From the IMG/VR virus record IMGVR_UViG_3300042868_003741, positions 1 to 33,278 of that record: a stretch of 33,278 nucleotides of DNA; one strand, 5' to 3'. The position numbers were made by a program, and so were the translations under genes. The DNA comes from a virus. Shown here piece by piece: positions 1 through 8,177 of this stretch. The stretch's first letter is position 1. Every line of letters starts with the position of its first letter. The notes under the pieces were generated by a model. It saw only the letters and a program-made list of their open reading frames with translations, was not told the DNA's origin and ran no database searches.

Positions 1-1733
1 AACTAGATACAAAACTACGTTTCTTAGATCTAGCCAATGAACTAGCACATGACAACACAGTGCTACTACAGACTACTATGGGTGCTGTAGCAGTTACTGA
101 ACAGGCTATTATCAATGAAGCACATCAATTAGGTATGGTTGTTCCAAATCGTAACCGTGATGAGCAGTTTGACACACAAGCGGCGGGTGCGTATGTGGCT
201 ACTCCTAAAGCAGGCATGCATGATTACATTGGTGCTATCGACATCAACTCACTATATCCTTCAGCTATTCGTGCGCTTAACATGGGCCCAGAAACTATCG
301 TTGGACAACTGCGTCAGACCATGACTGAACACTATATTAAAGAGAAACAAACAGCAGGCAGTAGTTTTGCTGACGCATGGGAAAACTTATTTGGTAGTTT
401 AGAATATACCGCAGTTATGAATGGTGAGATTGGCACAGAGATTACCATTGACTGGGCCAATGGTACTAGTGATGTGCTCAGTGCCGCAGATGTTTGGCGA
501 TTGATCTTTGACAGTAATAAACCTTGGATACTATCAGCTAACGGTACTATATTCAATAATGAACGCAAAGGTGTTATCCCTGGCTTGCTAGAACGTTGGT
601 ATGCTGAACGTAAAGAAATGCAGGCTAAGAAGAAAGAAGCTACAACTGATGAGGACACAGCATTCTGGGACAAGCGTCAGCTAGTTAAGAAAATTAACTT
701 AAACTCCTTGTATGGTGCTATTCTTAATCCTGGTTGTCGTTTCTTTGATAAACGTATTGGACAATCAACTACCTTAACTGGTCGTACTATCGCTAAACAC
801 ATGGATGCTTATATCAATGAATGTATCACCGGTGTTTATGATCATACTGGTGAAGCAATTATCTATGGTGACACTGACTCATGTTACTTTAGTGCGTATC
901 CAATGGTCAAGGCTGATGTTGAGGCTGGTAAGATGGAATGGAACAAAGATATAGCAGTGGGTTTATATGACAGCATCGCCGATCAGGTCAATGAAAGTTT
1001 TCCGGCATTCTGTGAACGGGCATTCCATACTCCAAGACGCCAAGGTGACTTGATCAAAGGTGGTCGTGAGCTGGTTGCACTCAAAGGTTTATTCATCAAG
1101 AAGAAACGGTATGCTGTGTTGATCTATGACATGGAAGGGCACCGTTTAGATAGTCACGGCACTCCGGGCAAAGTAAAAGCCATGGGCCTGGACTTAAAGA
1201 GATCCGATACTCCAAAAGTAATCCAAGACTTCTTAAGTGATATTTTATTACAGGTGTTAACTGGTACAGGGCGTGATGCTATCATCGACAAAGTACGTGA
1301 GTTCAAGCTAGTATTCACAGAGCGTCCAGCTTGGGAAAAAGGTACACCTAAACGTGTAAACAACCTGACCAAGTATAGTAAAGAAGAAGAACGCCTAGGC
1401 AAAGCCAACATGCCAGGGCATGTGCGTGCAGCCATGAACTGGAACAATCTAAAACGTATGATGGGTGATCAATATAGTATGAGTATTGTTGATGGTATGA
1501 AAACAGTTGTGTGTAAACTTAAAGACAATCCATTGGGCTATAGTAGTGTTGGATACCCCACAGATGAAACACATATACCAGCATGGTTCAAAGAACTACC
1601 ATTTGATGATGCTAGTATGGAAACTGGTATCGTAGATCAAAAGGTAGAAAACTTACTAGGTGTGTTGAAATGGCAAATTGCAGAGAACACACAAATTTCC
1701 ACAACCTTTGATAATTTGTTTAGTTTTGAATAA
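1..1733 (+). CDS. gp43: Family B DNA polymerase (T4 gp43 type), C-terminal part, 5' end outside window
   Basis: This is the replicative DNA polymerase of the phage. The frame is open from base 3 with no start needed, so the N-terminal exonuclease part lies upstream of the window. The palm is complete. Motif A reads DINSLYPS, motif B is KINLNSLYGA with the N-S-x-YG core, and motif C is YGDTDS carrying the two metal-binding aspartates. The protein ends in FDNLFSFE, which resembles the short hydrophobic C-terminal peptide that docks T4 gp43 on the sliding clamp. The clamp gene lies about 1.1 kb downstream. The TAA stop shares its last A with the next ATG (TAATG), so the two genes are probably translationally coupled. 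Identity as gp43-type is secure. No intein or intron is visible in the part present. Confidence 0.96.
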   Translation, partial: LDTKLRFLDLANELAHDNTVLLQTTMGAVAVTEQAIINEAHQLGMVVPNRNRDEQFDTQAAGAYVATPKAGMHDYIGAIDINSLYPSAIRALNMGPETIVGQLRQTMTEHYIKEKQTAGSSFADAWENLFGSLEYTAVMNGEIGTEITIDWANGTSDVLSAADVWRLIFDSNKPWILSANGTIFNNERKGVIPGLLERWYAERKEMQAKKKEATTDEDTAFWDKRQLVKKINLNSLYGAILNPGCRFFDKRIGQSTTLTGRTIAKHMDAYINECITGVYDHTGEAIIYGDTDSCYFSAYPMVKADVEAGKMEWNKDIAVGLYDSIADQVNESFPAFCERAFHTPRRQGDLIKGGRELVALKGLFIKKKRYAVLIYDMEGHRLDSHGTPGKVKAMGLDLKRSDTPKVIQDFLSDILLQVLTGTGRDAIIDKVREFKLVFTERPAWEKGTPKRVNNLTKYSKEEERLGKANMPGHVRAAMNWNNLKRMMGDQYSMSIVDGMKTVVCKLKDNPLGYSSVGYPTDETHIPAWFKELPFDDASMETGIVDQKVENLLGVLKWQIAENTQISTTFDNLFSFE

Positions 1734-2764
1734 TGGGAAAATTACGTGAACTAGTCAAGTTTAGAAATGAACTTGTAGAGAAACTTGATCAGTTAGATCT
1801 CAATGAAGATATAGAAAATAAAATTCGATCGCTATCTATATTGTCATTTGAGAACTCTGAGTCAACGTATTTGTCAAATATAAGTGATGCTATAACCTCG
1901 TATCAATCTCTGCAGACCGAGGCGCAAACTGTTAAAAATAAATTAAAAGAATTTCTTAAAGAGATTAATAAAGAACTTTACTCGTATGCCAGAACTGAAT
2001 ACACTTCTGACTTCTATCAAAAAAACTTTGTAGAGGAAGGAATTAAAAAACATTTAACACTAAATGTAGACCTAACAGATAAAATAGTCAGTAGGATCAC
2101 ACTGTATTGTGATTGGCATTATCCAGGTTTGCTGATCATGCCAAGAAGTAAAGATTATATAGACCTAATGGTTGGATGTGATCCGTTATATCTGACTGCT
2201 TATTCTACACCAATCCTTTGGGATTTATCTCCAGGAATGGAAAAGGTTGTTCATGATGGATTAGTAGATGCCCTTGACTCATTTGAATCCTGGGAAATAT
2301 ATAATCTAAAAGAGATGATTGCCAAATACCCATTAGTCTATCAGCGTAGGGTAAGACTATACAGTATTAAAGATAGAGATTTTAGAATTTTACCAAGAGA
2401 GCAATTTGGATTTGTACTATGTTGGGATACGTTTGATTATCTGACCTATGACATTATCAAACAATACGTACAAGAAGTCTTCAAAATGCTACGCCCGGGT
2501 GGCGTGTTTATGTTTAGTTACACTAATTGTGAACTAACAGAATCTGCGGACAAGGTTGATTCATGGAATGCCAGTTGTTGTTTTTCATCTTGGTTATCAG
2601 AACTATTCTTAGAAATTGGTTATGAGTTAATTACATTTTATGATGAAAGAATTGACGGGGAGAGACCGTCATATATTAGTTGGGCAGAAGTACGTAAGCC
2701 CGGAGAACTTAAAACAATTAAATATCATCAATCAATGGGCGAAATACGAGATATCAATGAATAA
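1733..2764 (+). CDS. Methyltransferase-like protein with coiled-coil N-terminus, function unknown
   Basis: This 343-residue protein starts at an ATG overlapping the polymerase stop. Residues 1-110 are charged and helical, probably a coiled coil (for example KNKLKEFLKEINKELYSY). The second half resembles class I SAM-dependent methyltransferases: FGFVLCWDTFDYL looks like the strand 4 region, and VFKMLRPGGVFMFSY is the typical post-motif segment of these enzymes. The usual glycine-rich SAM loop is weak; DLMVGCDPLYL sits where motif I might be. It may therefore be a divergent methyltransferase or a relative that has lost activity. Its place between polymerase and clamp suggests co-expression with replication genes. 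The phage also encodes MetK, which would provide SAM. The substrate is unknown. Confidence 0.6.
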   Translation: MGKLRELVKFRNELVEKLDQLDLNEDIENKIRSLSILSFENSESTYLSNISDAITSYQSLQTEAQTVKNKLKEFLKEINKELYSYARTEYTSDFYQKNFVEEGIKKHLTLNVDLTDKIVSRITLYCDWHYPGLLIMPRSKDYIDLMVGCDPLYLTAYSTPILWDLSPGMEKVVHDGLVDALDSFESWEIYNLKEMIAKYPLVYQRRVRLYSIKDRDFRILPREQFGFVLCWDTFDYLTYDIIKQYVQEVFKMLRPGGVFMFSYTNCELTESADKVDSWNASCCFSSWLSELFLEIGYELITFYDERIDGERPSYISWAEVRKPGELKTIKYHQSMGEIRDINE

Positions 2765-2779
2765 ATTTTATCAAACCAC

Positions 2780-2808
2780 TTGCAAAACCTAAATAAACCA
2801 TATATAAT
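2780..2808 (+). promoter_or_regulatory. Sigma70-type promoter with embedded CTAAATA element, for the clamp gene
   Basis: A TTGCAA box (2780-2785), 17 bp and a perfect TATAAT (2803-2808) lie in the short gap before the clamp gene. CTAAATA (2789-2795), a possible late-promoter element, sits inside the spacer. The folE promoter has nearly the same design. The leader ends with a good AGGAGA ribosome binding site before the ATG at 2832. Confidence 0.75.
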
Positions 2809-2831
2809 ACATTATCAAACAGGAGAATTAA

Positions 2832-3563
2832 ATGCGTGATCACTTATTAGACATCGTTAAAAACACTTATGGATTGGGCAATATCGATTTAGTTAAAATC
2901 GTAGGCACTGATTCAGAAACAGCAATTGAGGCACTAGCAGAAGACCGTAGTGTTATTGTACAGGCTAAACTAAACGGACCAGTGGCAGAATTCATTGGCA
3001 CATTTGGCATGCCAAACTTAGGTAAACTAAGTATTATCTTAGGTATTCAGGAATACAAAGAAAATGCTAAAATTAGTTTAACCAAACAAGATCGCAATGG
3101 TGAACAAGTTCCAGTGGGCTTACATTTTGAAAATGCTGCTGGCGACTTTAAGAATGATTATCGTTTTATGAGCCAAGAGATTGTCAACGACAAACTTAAA
3201 ACAGTTAAGATGCGTCCAGTAACATGGAATGTAGAGTTTGTGCCAAGCGTGGCAAATATCCAAAGATTGAAGTTTATGGCCAGTGCTAATGCAGAAGAAG
3301 CAAACTTTACTGCTAAGACTAACAACGGTAACTTAGAATTATCATTTGGTGATCATTCAAGTCACGCAGGTAATTTTGTATTCCAAGCAGGTGTTACAGG
3401 TACATTAACCAAAGCATGGTCGTGGCCAGTAGGGGCAGTTATTAGTATCTTAAACCTAGCTGGTGATAAGAAATTTAGCATCAGTGATGAAGGTGCGGCA
3501 CAGATCACTGTTAATAGTGGTCTAGCAACTTATAACTTTATCTTACCAGCACAGAGCAAGTAA
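2832..3563 (+). CDS. gp45: DNA polymerase sliding clamp (T4 gp45 type)
   Basis: This is the trimeric ring that tethers the polymerase to DNA. In T4-like phages it also activates late transcription. At 243 residues it is slightly longer than T4 gp45 (228). Recognition rests on the overall pattern: GPVAEFIGTFGMPNLGKL, repeated beta-rich segments, and a C-terminal half with SFGDHSSHAGNFVFQAG and TYNFILPA. There is no catalytic motif to check. Support also comes from its place next to gp43 and its own strong promoter. AGGAGA lies 7 bases before the ATG. The stop at 3561-3563 shares a base with the next start (TAATG). The identity is likely but less certain than the polymerase, because clamps diverge strongly. 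Confidence 0.82.
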   Translation: MRDHLLDIVKNTYGLGNIDLVKIVGTDSETAIEALAEDRSVIVQAKLNGPVAEFIGTFGMPNLGKLSIILGIQEYKENAKISLTKQDRNGEQVPVGLHFENAAGDFKNDYRFMSQEIVNDKLKTVKMRPVTWNVEFVPSVANIQRLKFMASANAEEANFTAKTNNGNLELSFGDHSSHAGNFVFQAGVTGTLTKAWSWPVGAVISILNLAGDKKFSISDEGAAQITVNSGLATYNFILPAQSK

Positions 3564-4138
3564 TGTCAAGTAAATGGGCACACCTAGGGCATACCTTAGG
3601 TGAATGCTGGAATGACTCAGACAAATCAATAACATTTGTCAATATTCCAAAAAATGCCAGTAGTTTTATCAAAGGGTGTTTGCTCAGCAGTGGTAATTTC
3701 ACGCACAGCGATAGTCTAGTCACTGCTGACCACTACCTTGTTGCTCTACGTGATCCAATTGATCGTTGGATCAGTGGTATTGCTCAATTTATGAATGATG
3801 AAAATAATCAAAGTGTTACACTGCATGATCTAGTTGACCGTGTGACTATTGATGATCACACAGAATTACAAACATACTTCTTAGAAGGAGTTGACTTGGA
3901 TCGTTGTACTTTTATTCAAGTTGATAAGAATTTAAGAACAAATTTATCCGCATGGTTCAAAGAAAACGATTATATTGTCAACATGGATAATATACCAAAC
4001 ATTAACCAAGGTAACCAATTACTCAAAGACAGATTTGCCGCAATGGTTGACGGCAACAGTCAAATCAAGTTAAAATTAGTTACACACTACGAACAAGACT
4101 ACGCACTAATTAATCGAGTAAAATTTTATGGAAATTGA
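3563..4138 (+). CDS. Sulfotransferase-like protein
   Basis: The 191-residue protein has the two signature segments of PAPS-dependent sulfotransferases in the right order. FVNIPKNASSFIKG (about residues 25-38) resembles the 5'-phosphosulfate loop (IPKxAS..). YLVALRDPIDRWISG (about 58-72) resembles the 3'-phosphate-binding segment (LRDPxxRxxS). It would move sulfate from PAPS to an alcohol or amine, but the acceptor is unknown. The protein is shorter than typical members (about 250 or more residues), so the C-terminal acceptor part is reduced. It starts on the last base of the clamp stop and overlaps the start of the DpdA-like gene by 11 bases, so it is probably co-translated with the modification enzyme. 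Confidence 0.65.
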   Translation: MSSKWAHLGHTLGECWNDSDKSITFVNIPKNASSFIKGCLLSSGNFTHSDSLVTADHYLVALRDPIDRWISGIAQFMNDENNQSVTLHDLVDRVTIDDHTELQTYFLEGVDLDRCTFIQVDKNLRTNLSAWFKENDYIVNMDNIPNINQGNQLLKDRFAAMVDGNSQIKLKLVTHYEQDYALINRVKFYGN

Positions 4139-5693
4139 TAATTTAACCAGCAAGCAACTAGACTATGCTGTATTCCTACCAGCATTGAGTGGCTTCTACG
4201 CTACTTATGTAGGTAAGCAACGTCATGATCCCACGTATGTAGATCCGGCACGCATACCGGCAGACTTTGAAAACGGCATTGAAGGACTTAACTGGCTCAA
4301 TCCAGATGCGGCATACTTTCCATATCAATGGGCGTTATACTCAGCAGGTCATGCAGAACTTGATGTCAATAAGCATAGCCCCAAAGAAGATATGATACGT
4401 AATCGTGATCGCAGTAGATCATTTGTCTTAGGCGACAGTGGTGGGTTCCAGATTGGTAAGGGCGTATGGGAAGGTGATTGGAAGAATCCTACGTGTCCTA
4501 AAGCACAAAAGAAACGTGAGCTAGTGCTCAAGTGGATGGATGCTTACATGGACTATGGTATGATTTTAGATATCCCAGCTTGGGTATGTCGTAGTCCAGC
4601 AGGCCGTGAAGCCACAGGCATTACTACTTACATGGAAGCCGTTGAAGGTACTTATATCAATAATGATTACTTTATGGCTAACCGCACAGGTGCTTGTAAG
4701 TTCTTAAACGTATTACAAGGTGAGAATCACACAGAAGCAGAAGATTGGTATCAACGCATGAAGAAGTACTGTGATCCTAAACAGTACGACAAACCATTCA
4801 ATGGGTGGGCTATGGGTGGGCAGAACATGTGTGATGTTCATTTGATACTTAAACGTTTAGTGTCCCTACGCTTTGACGGATTGTTACAAGAAGGCCTGCA
4901 TGACTGGATGCACTTCTTGGGTACAAGTAAACTTGAGTGGGCATGTTTATTAACCGACATTCAACGTGCTGTACGCAAATATCATAATCCTAACTTTACT
5001 GTGAGCTTTGACTGTGCTAGTCCTTTCTTAGCTAGTGCCAACGGACAGATTTATATCCAAACAGAAATTGAAAACAAAAGTAAATGGACTTATCGCATGG
5101 TACCAAGTGTAGACGATAAGAAATATGCTACGGACACACGTCGTTTCCGTGATGCTGTATTACAAGATAACTTATTCAAAGCATTTACAGAAAGTCCAGT
5201 GAGCCAACGTTGTACTATTAAAGATATTTGTATCTACAAGCCGGGTGACCTAAATAAGATTAACAAAGAAGGTCGGACAAGTTGGGATAGTTTCAGCTAT
5301 GCTATACAGATGGGCCATAATGTTTGGAGTCATTTGACAGCGGTACAAACAGCTAATCAAGAATACGATCGTGGAATCATGCCAGCTATGATGCACAGTG
5401 AAACCGCAGATAAGAAAACTCCTAGAAACTACGGAACAAATACTTTCCGTGAGATCGTTGACTTAATATTTGCTGTAGATAATAGAGAAGACGCACTAGC
5501 ATTGATCGAATATTACAGCGCATACTTCCAAGATATCAGAGGAACACGTGGAGCCACTGGTGACAAAGCTGTCAATGCTGGTACTATGTTTAATAGTTTA
5601 TTTGGTAGTGATGAACCAGAAGAACATCACGTAGATGACAGTGGATTAGATGAAGCTAGCTTAGACGATTTAGAAACCCAACTAGGAGAATAA
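4128..5693 (+). CDS. dpdA: DpdA/TGT-like transglycosylase (7-deazaguanine insertion into DNA)
   Basis: The 521-residue protein carries the active-site pattern of tRNA-guanine transglycosylases. LGDSGGFQIG (D103) matches the TGT substrate-binding aspartate. MILDIPAW (D148) and GWAMGGQ (226-232) match the guanine pocket. FDCASPF (D295) matches the FDCVxPT segment that holds the nucleophile. I see no CxCxxC zinc site of the tRNA enzymes. With FolE, QueD and QueE in the same phage, the best reading is a DpdA-family enzyme that swaps guanine for a 7-deazaguanine in phage DNA and so protects it from restriction. The C-terminus is acidic (DDSGLDEASLDDLETQLGE). AGGAGA near its end serves the next gene. 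The exact DpdA subfamily and the base used cannot be read from sequence. Confidence 0.85.
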   Translation: MEIDNLTSKQLDYAVFLPALSGFYATYVGKQRHDPTYVDPARIPADFENGIEGLNWLNPDAAYFPYQWALYSAGHAELDVNKHSPKEDMIRNRDRSRSFVLGDSGGFQIGKGVWEGDWKNPTCPKAQKKRELVLKWMDAYMDYGMILDIPAWVCRSPAGREATGITTYMEAVEGTYINNDYFMANRTGACKFLNVLQGENHTEAEDWYQRMKKYCDPKQYDKPFNGWAMGGQNMCDVHLILKRLVSLRFDGLLQEGLHDWMHFLGTSKLEWACLLTDIQRAVRKYHNPNFTVSFDCASPFLASANGQIYIQTEIENKSKWTYRMVPSVDDKKYATDTRRFRDAVLQDNLFKAFTESPVSQRCTIKDICIYKPGDLNKINKEGRTSWDSFSYAIQMGHNVWSHLTAVQTANQEYDRGIMPAMMHSETADKKTPRNYGTNTFREIVDLIFAVDNREDALALIEYYSAYFQDIRGTRGATGDKAVNAGTMFNSLFGSDEPEEHHVDDSGLDEASLDDLETQLGE

Positions 5694-5694
5694 C

Positions 5695-5883
5695 GTGAAT
5701 AAGGACAAATTGCAACATCACCTTAAACATTTAGAAGAACGTCACGCAGAGTTAGAAAAGAAAATTAAAGAAGGGTACAGTCATTACCTAGATGATGCAC
5801 ACCTTGGTAAAATCAAACATGAAAAATTAGGTATTAAACGCGATATTGGAAAAACTCTTAAACAACTGGAAGAATATAAATGA
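5695..5883 (+). CDS. Small helical protein, YdcH/DUF465-like
   Basis: This is a 62-residue, highly charged helical hairpin. The pattern HLKHLEERHAELEKKIKEG...LGKIKHEKLGIKRDIGKTLKQLEEY matches small YdcH/SlyX-like (DUF465) proteins: HxxLexxkxxLdxxI, a turn, then LKkeKLxlKDeI. The start is GTG, chosen because AGGAGA lies 5 bases upstream. It sits one base after the DpdA-like gene and overlaps the next gene by 4 bases (ATGA). Its function is unknown. Confidence 0.7.
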   Translation: MNKDKLQHHLKHLEERHAELEKKIKEGYSHYLDDAHLGKIKHEKLGIKRDIGKTLKQLEEYK

Positions 5884-6398
5884 AACGTGAATATGTATCT
5901 GGTGAAAGAGACGCAGTAACTTACTTTGTAGGTGATGAAATTGAACACACACCTGCTTTTGGTATGCGTACACTATTTGTAGTGGGTATACAGAAAGTAG
6001 AAGAAATTATCAGCCTAGCCGAGTTACACAAGTGCAAGCATATCTACTTTGGTGCTAATCAAAGCTATAGTCCAGAATCTACAGATGAAATGTTTGTTTG
6101 GGATCATATGATCATGGAATGCCTAACTGAGAATTATTGGTGTACTTTAGATTTTGATGCACAGTGGGTAGAAGATGTTATTGAAGGTGGTATAGTTGAG
6201 CAACGTCGTTTTATTCCACAAATTTCGGTAAAATTGCCCTACTTGACACAGCTAGGATATAATGCTACAATTAAGATAGACGATAAAGATTTTGATGCAA
6301 CAAACCCAGGTGTTTGGTGTCATCGCCTACGTGATTTAACAACAACTAACTCATTCACTGACTGGGATGAATATGGCAAGGATATTGTTATAAAATGA
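5880..6398 (+). CDS. Conserved-looking phage protein, function unknown
   Basis: The 172-residue protein is acidic to neutral and has no membrane segment or signal peptide. It contains FGMRTLFVVGIQKVEEI and CKHIYFGANQSYSP, which look like a Rossmann-like strand-helix-strand, followed by WDHMIMECLTENYWCTLDFD. I recall similar proteins in marine T4-like phages but know no function. It overlaps both neighbours by 4 bases (ATGA), so it belongs to the dpdA operon. The downstream neighbour is the T-fold-like protein. Confidence 0.7.
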   Translation: MKREYVSGERDAVTYFVGDEIEHTPAFGMRTLFVVGIQKVEEIISLAELHKCKHIYFGANQSYSPESTDEMFVWDHMIMECLTENYWCTLDFDAQWVEDVIEGGIVEQRRFIPQISVKLPYLTQLGYNATIKIDDKDFDATNPGVWCHRLRDLTTTNSFTDWDEYGKDIVIK

Positions 6399-6838
6399 TA
6401 TTAGAAGAACGTGAACGTATAGATAGAATTATCAAGGCTGCACAGAAAAAGGTATGGGTCACCTTTCAAAAGGAGGGCATTCATTGCTTTCCGGCGGCTG
6501 CAACTGATCCTAAACTAAATACTGGAGATGAGTATGATGTTTCGTTTCTTGCTAATCCTCATCGTCACATCTTTCATTTCAGGGTGTGTATTGATGTCTT
6601 CCACGACGACAGGGAACTTGAGTTCATCCAATTCAAACGATGGCTTGAATCCTTATACCGTGGTAACATTTTGAAATTAGATTTCAAAAGTTGTGAAATG
6701 ATCTCAGATGATCTTTACTTAAAGATTGCTGAAAAGTATCCCAATCGTGATGTTCACATAGAAGTAAGTGAAGATGGCGAAAATGGGAGTTATGTTGAGT
6801 ACAACTGTACTCGTCCTTACCAAACTGTCACTGTATAG
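6395..6838 (+). CDS. Putative T-fold protein resembling QueD/PTPS or QueF
   Basis: The 147-residue protein can be laid over the tunnelling-fold family (QueD, FolE, QueF). H30 in KEGIHCF and H56/H58 in NPHRHIFHFRV would match the three zinc-binding histidines of 6-pyruvoyl-tetrahydropterin synthase/QueD, where the pair reads HGH. EFIQFKRWLESLYRG resembles both the GMVxDFxxLK helix of QueD and the ELKSLKLYLxSFR helix of QueF. VHIEVSEDGENGS resembles the last strand with its acidic ligand. The QueD catalytic cysteine four residues before the HxH is absent. It may be a non-catalytic or differently acting relative of the separate QueD at 22470. This is pattern reasoning, not a database match. It overlaps the previous gene by 4 bases. 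Confidence 0.5.
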   Translation: MILEERERIDRIIKAAQKKVWVTFQKEGIHCFPAAATDPKLNTGDEYDVSFLANPHRHIFHFRVCIDVFHDDRELEFIQFKRWLESLYRGNILKLDFKSCEMISDDLYLKIAEKYPNRDVHIEVSEDGENGSYVEYNCTRPYQTVTV

Positions 6839-6849
6839 GAGATTTAATC

Positions 6850-7083
6850 GTGGCAACTCAAAACAAGCCTAATAGGACTTATCCAATGAAGGCCGAAGTA
6901 AGACAAATTTTCAATGACTTAGACGCATGGCTTAACTACTGTCGTTTCCGTATGATCAAGTATGATGAGGCTGATCTTTATCGTTCAGTAGAATACAAAG
7001 AATGGCAAGAGCGTCGAAAGAAACGCCAACAATGGCAGGCTCGTAATGGCATTGTCTACAATAAACAAAATCGAGGTCGATAA
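6850..7083 (+). CDS. Small basic protein, function unknown
   Basis: This 77-residue, strongly basic protein is rich in aromatic residues (WLNYCRFRMIKYDEADLYRS, KEWQERRKKRQQW). It might bind nucleic acid, but no known domain is recognised. The GTG start is supported by AGGAGA 6 bases upstream. The stop shares a base with the next start (TAATG). Confidence 0.7.
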   Translation: MATQNKPNRTYPMKAEVRQIFNDLDAWLNYCRFRMIKYDEADLYRSVEYKEWQERRKKRQQWQARNGIVYNKQNRGR

Positions 7084-8177
7084 TGACTGTATTTCTAGTT
7101 GATCTAGAAGCAGTTGAAACTAGGTACACGGGTCAATGGAAGACTCATGTACCTGCTCTCTTACGAAAGGAAGGACATGATGTTCATATCATTGAAGGAC
7201 CCACTGATATACCAAGTGCTACTACCCCTGGTGCTTTTCTTAATTTCGGCGGTACTAACATATACAAAGCCCGCCAAGTCGAACAGATGGGGAGATTGTT
7301 TTGCGATGGTAGAGTTAACTCTGGTGATCACTTTCTTTTTACTGATGCATGGCATCCTGGAATTATTAATCTAAAGTACATGAGCGAGTTGTTAGGTATC
7401 AAAGTAACTATCCATGCCCTATGGCATGCTGGTAGTTATGATCCTCAAGACTTCTTAGGTAGATTAATTGGTGATACACCGTGGGTTAGAAATGCCGAAA
7501 AGAGTTTCTTTCATGCTGTAGATCACAACTATTTTGCCACAGACTTTCACATTAAAATGTTTTATGAAACTCTACTACAAAACGGACTGATGTTAGAACA
7601 CGCATGGGCAGAAGAATGGTTTGAAGAATTACATCAAGATAGTAAAATCGTACGTACAGGTTGGCCTATGGAATATATGGACAGTGCGTTAACGTTATAT
7701 AAGAATATGGACAAGCGCGATTTAATCTTATTTCCACATCGTATTGCTCCAGAGAAACAAGTAGAAATATTCCGTGACTTAAAAGAACACTTACCACAAT
7801 ACGAATTTGTTGTTTGTCAAGATCAACATCTTACAAAGAATGAATATCATAATTTGTTAGGTGAAGCTAAACTTGTGTTTAGTGCTAACCTACAGGAAAC
7901 ACTTGGTATTAGTTGGTACGAAGGTGCTGTTGTGGATGCTATTCCAATGGTGCCGGATCGTTTAAGTTATAGCGAAATGGCCATGGATGAGTTCAAATAC
8001 CCAAGTGAGTGGACAGAATCATTTGATGCATACAAACAACATAGAACAGAAATCATCGCAAAGATTGACAACTACATGAAAAACTATAATTCATTCTTGC
8101 CCGCATTAAAAACACAAACTCACAAGCTAACAGCTAACTTCTTTAGCGCAACCAATCTATTAGAAAATATTAAATAA
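7083..8177 (+). CDS. GT-B fold glycosyltransferase (GT4-like)
   Basis: The 364-residue protein has the layout of a retaining GT-B glycosyltransferase. The N-terminal half is Rossmann-like (HVPALLRKEGHDVHIIEGP) but lacks a glycine-rich nucleotide loop. The C-terminal half begins at RDLILFPHRIAPEKQVEIF, the usual phosphate-contact segment of GT4 enzymes. It continues through YEFVVCQDQ to KLVFSANLQETLGISWYEGA, which carries an E-x7-E pattern for binding the sugar nucleotide. The sugar and acceptor are unknown. Lying between dpdA and folE, it could decorate the modified DNA base, as phage base glucosyltransferases do. A glycan on a virion protein is an equal alternative. Its stop overlaps the next ATG (TAATG), linking it to the aminotransferase. 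Confidence 0.75.
   Translation: MTVFLVDLEAVETRYTGQWKTHVPALLRKEGHDVHIIEGPTDIPSATTPGAFLNFGGTNIYKARQVEQMGRLFCDGRVNSGDHFLFTDAWHPGIINLKYMSELLGIKVTIHALWHAGSYDPQDFLGRLIGDTPWVRNAEKSFFHAVDHNYFATDFHIKMFYETLLQNGLMLEHAWAEEWFEELHQDSKIVRTGWPMEYMDSALTLYKNMDKRDLILFPHRIAPEKQVEIFRDLKEHLPQYEFVVCQDQHLTKNEYHNLLGEAKLVFSANLQETLGISWYEGAVVDAIPMVPDRLSYSEMAMDEFKYPSEWTESFDAYKQHRTEIIAKIDNYMKNYNSFLPALKTQTHKLTANFFSATNLLENIK

Noticed and set aside
5259-5268. CCTAAATAA word resembling the late-type element
   Set aside because: It lies inside the DpdA-like coding sequence (GAC CTA AAT AAG) with no gene start nearby. Similar in-frame words near 6515 and 13133 were rejected for the same reason.
7114-7374. 86-codon + strand frame with membrane-like residues
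   Set aside because: It overlaps the glycosyltransferase in another frame and has no ribosome binding site or neighbour coupling of its own.
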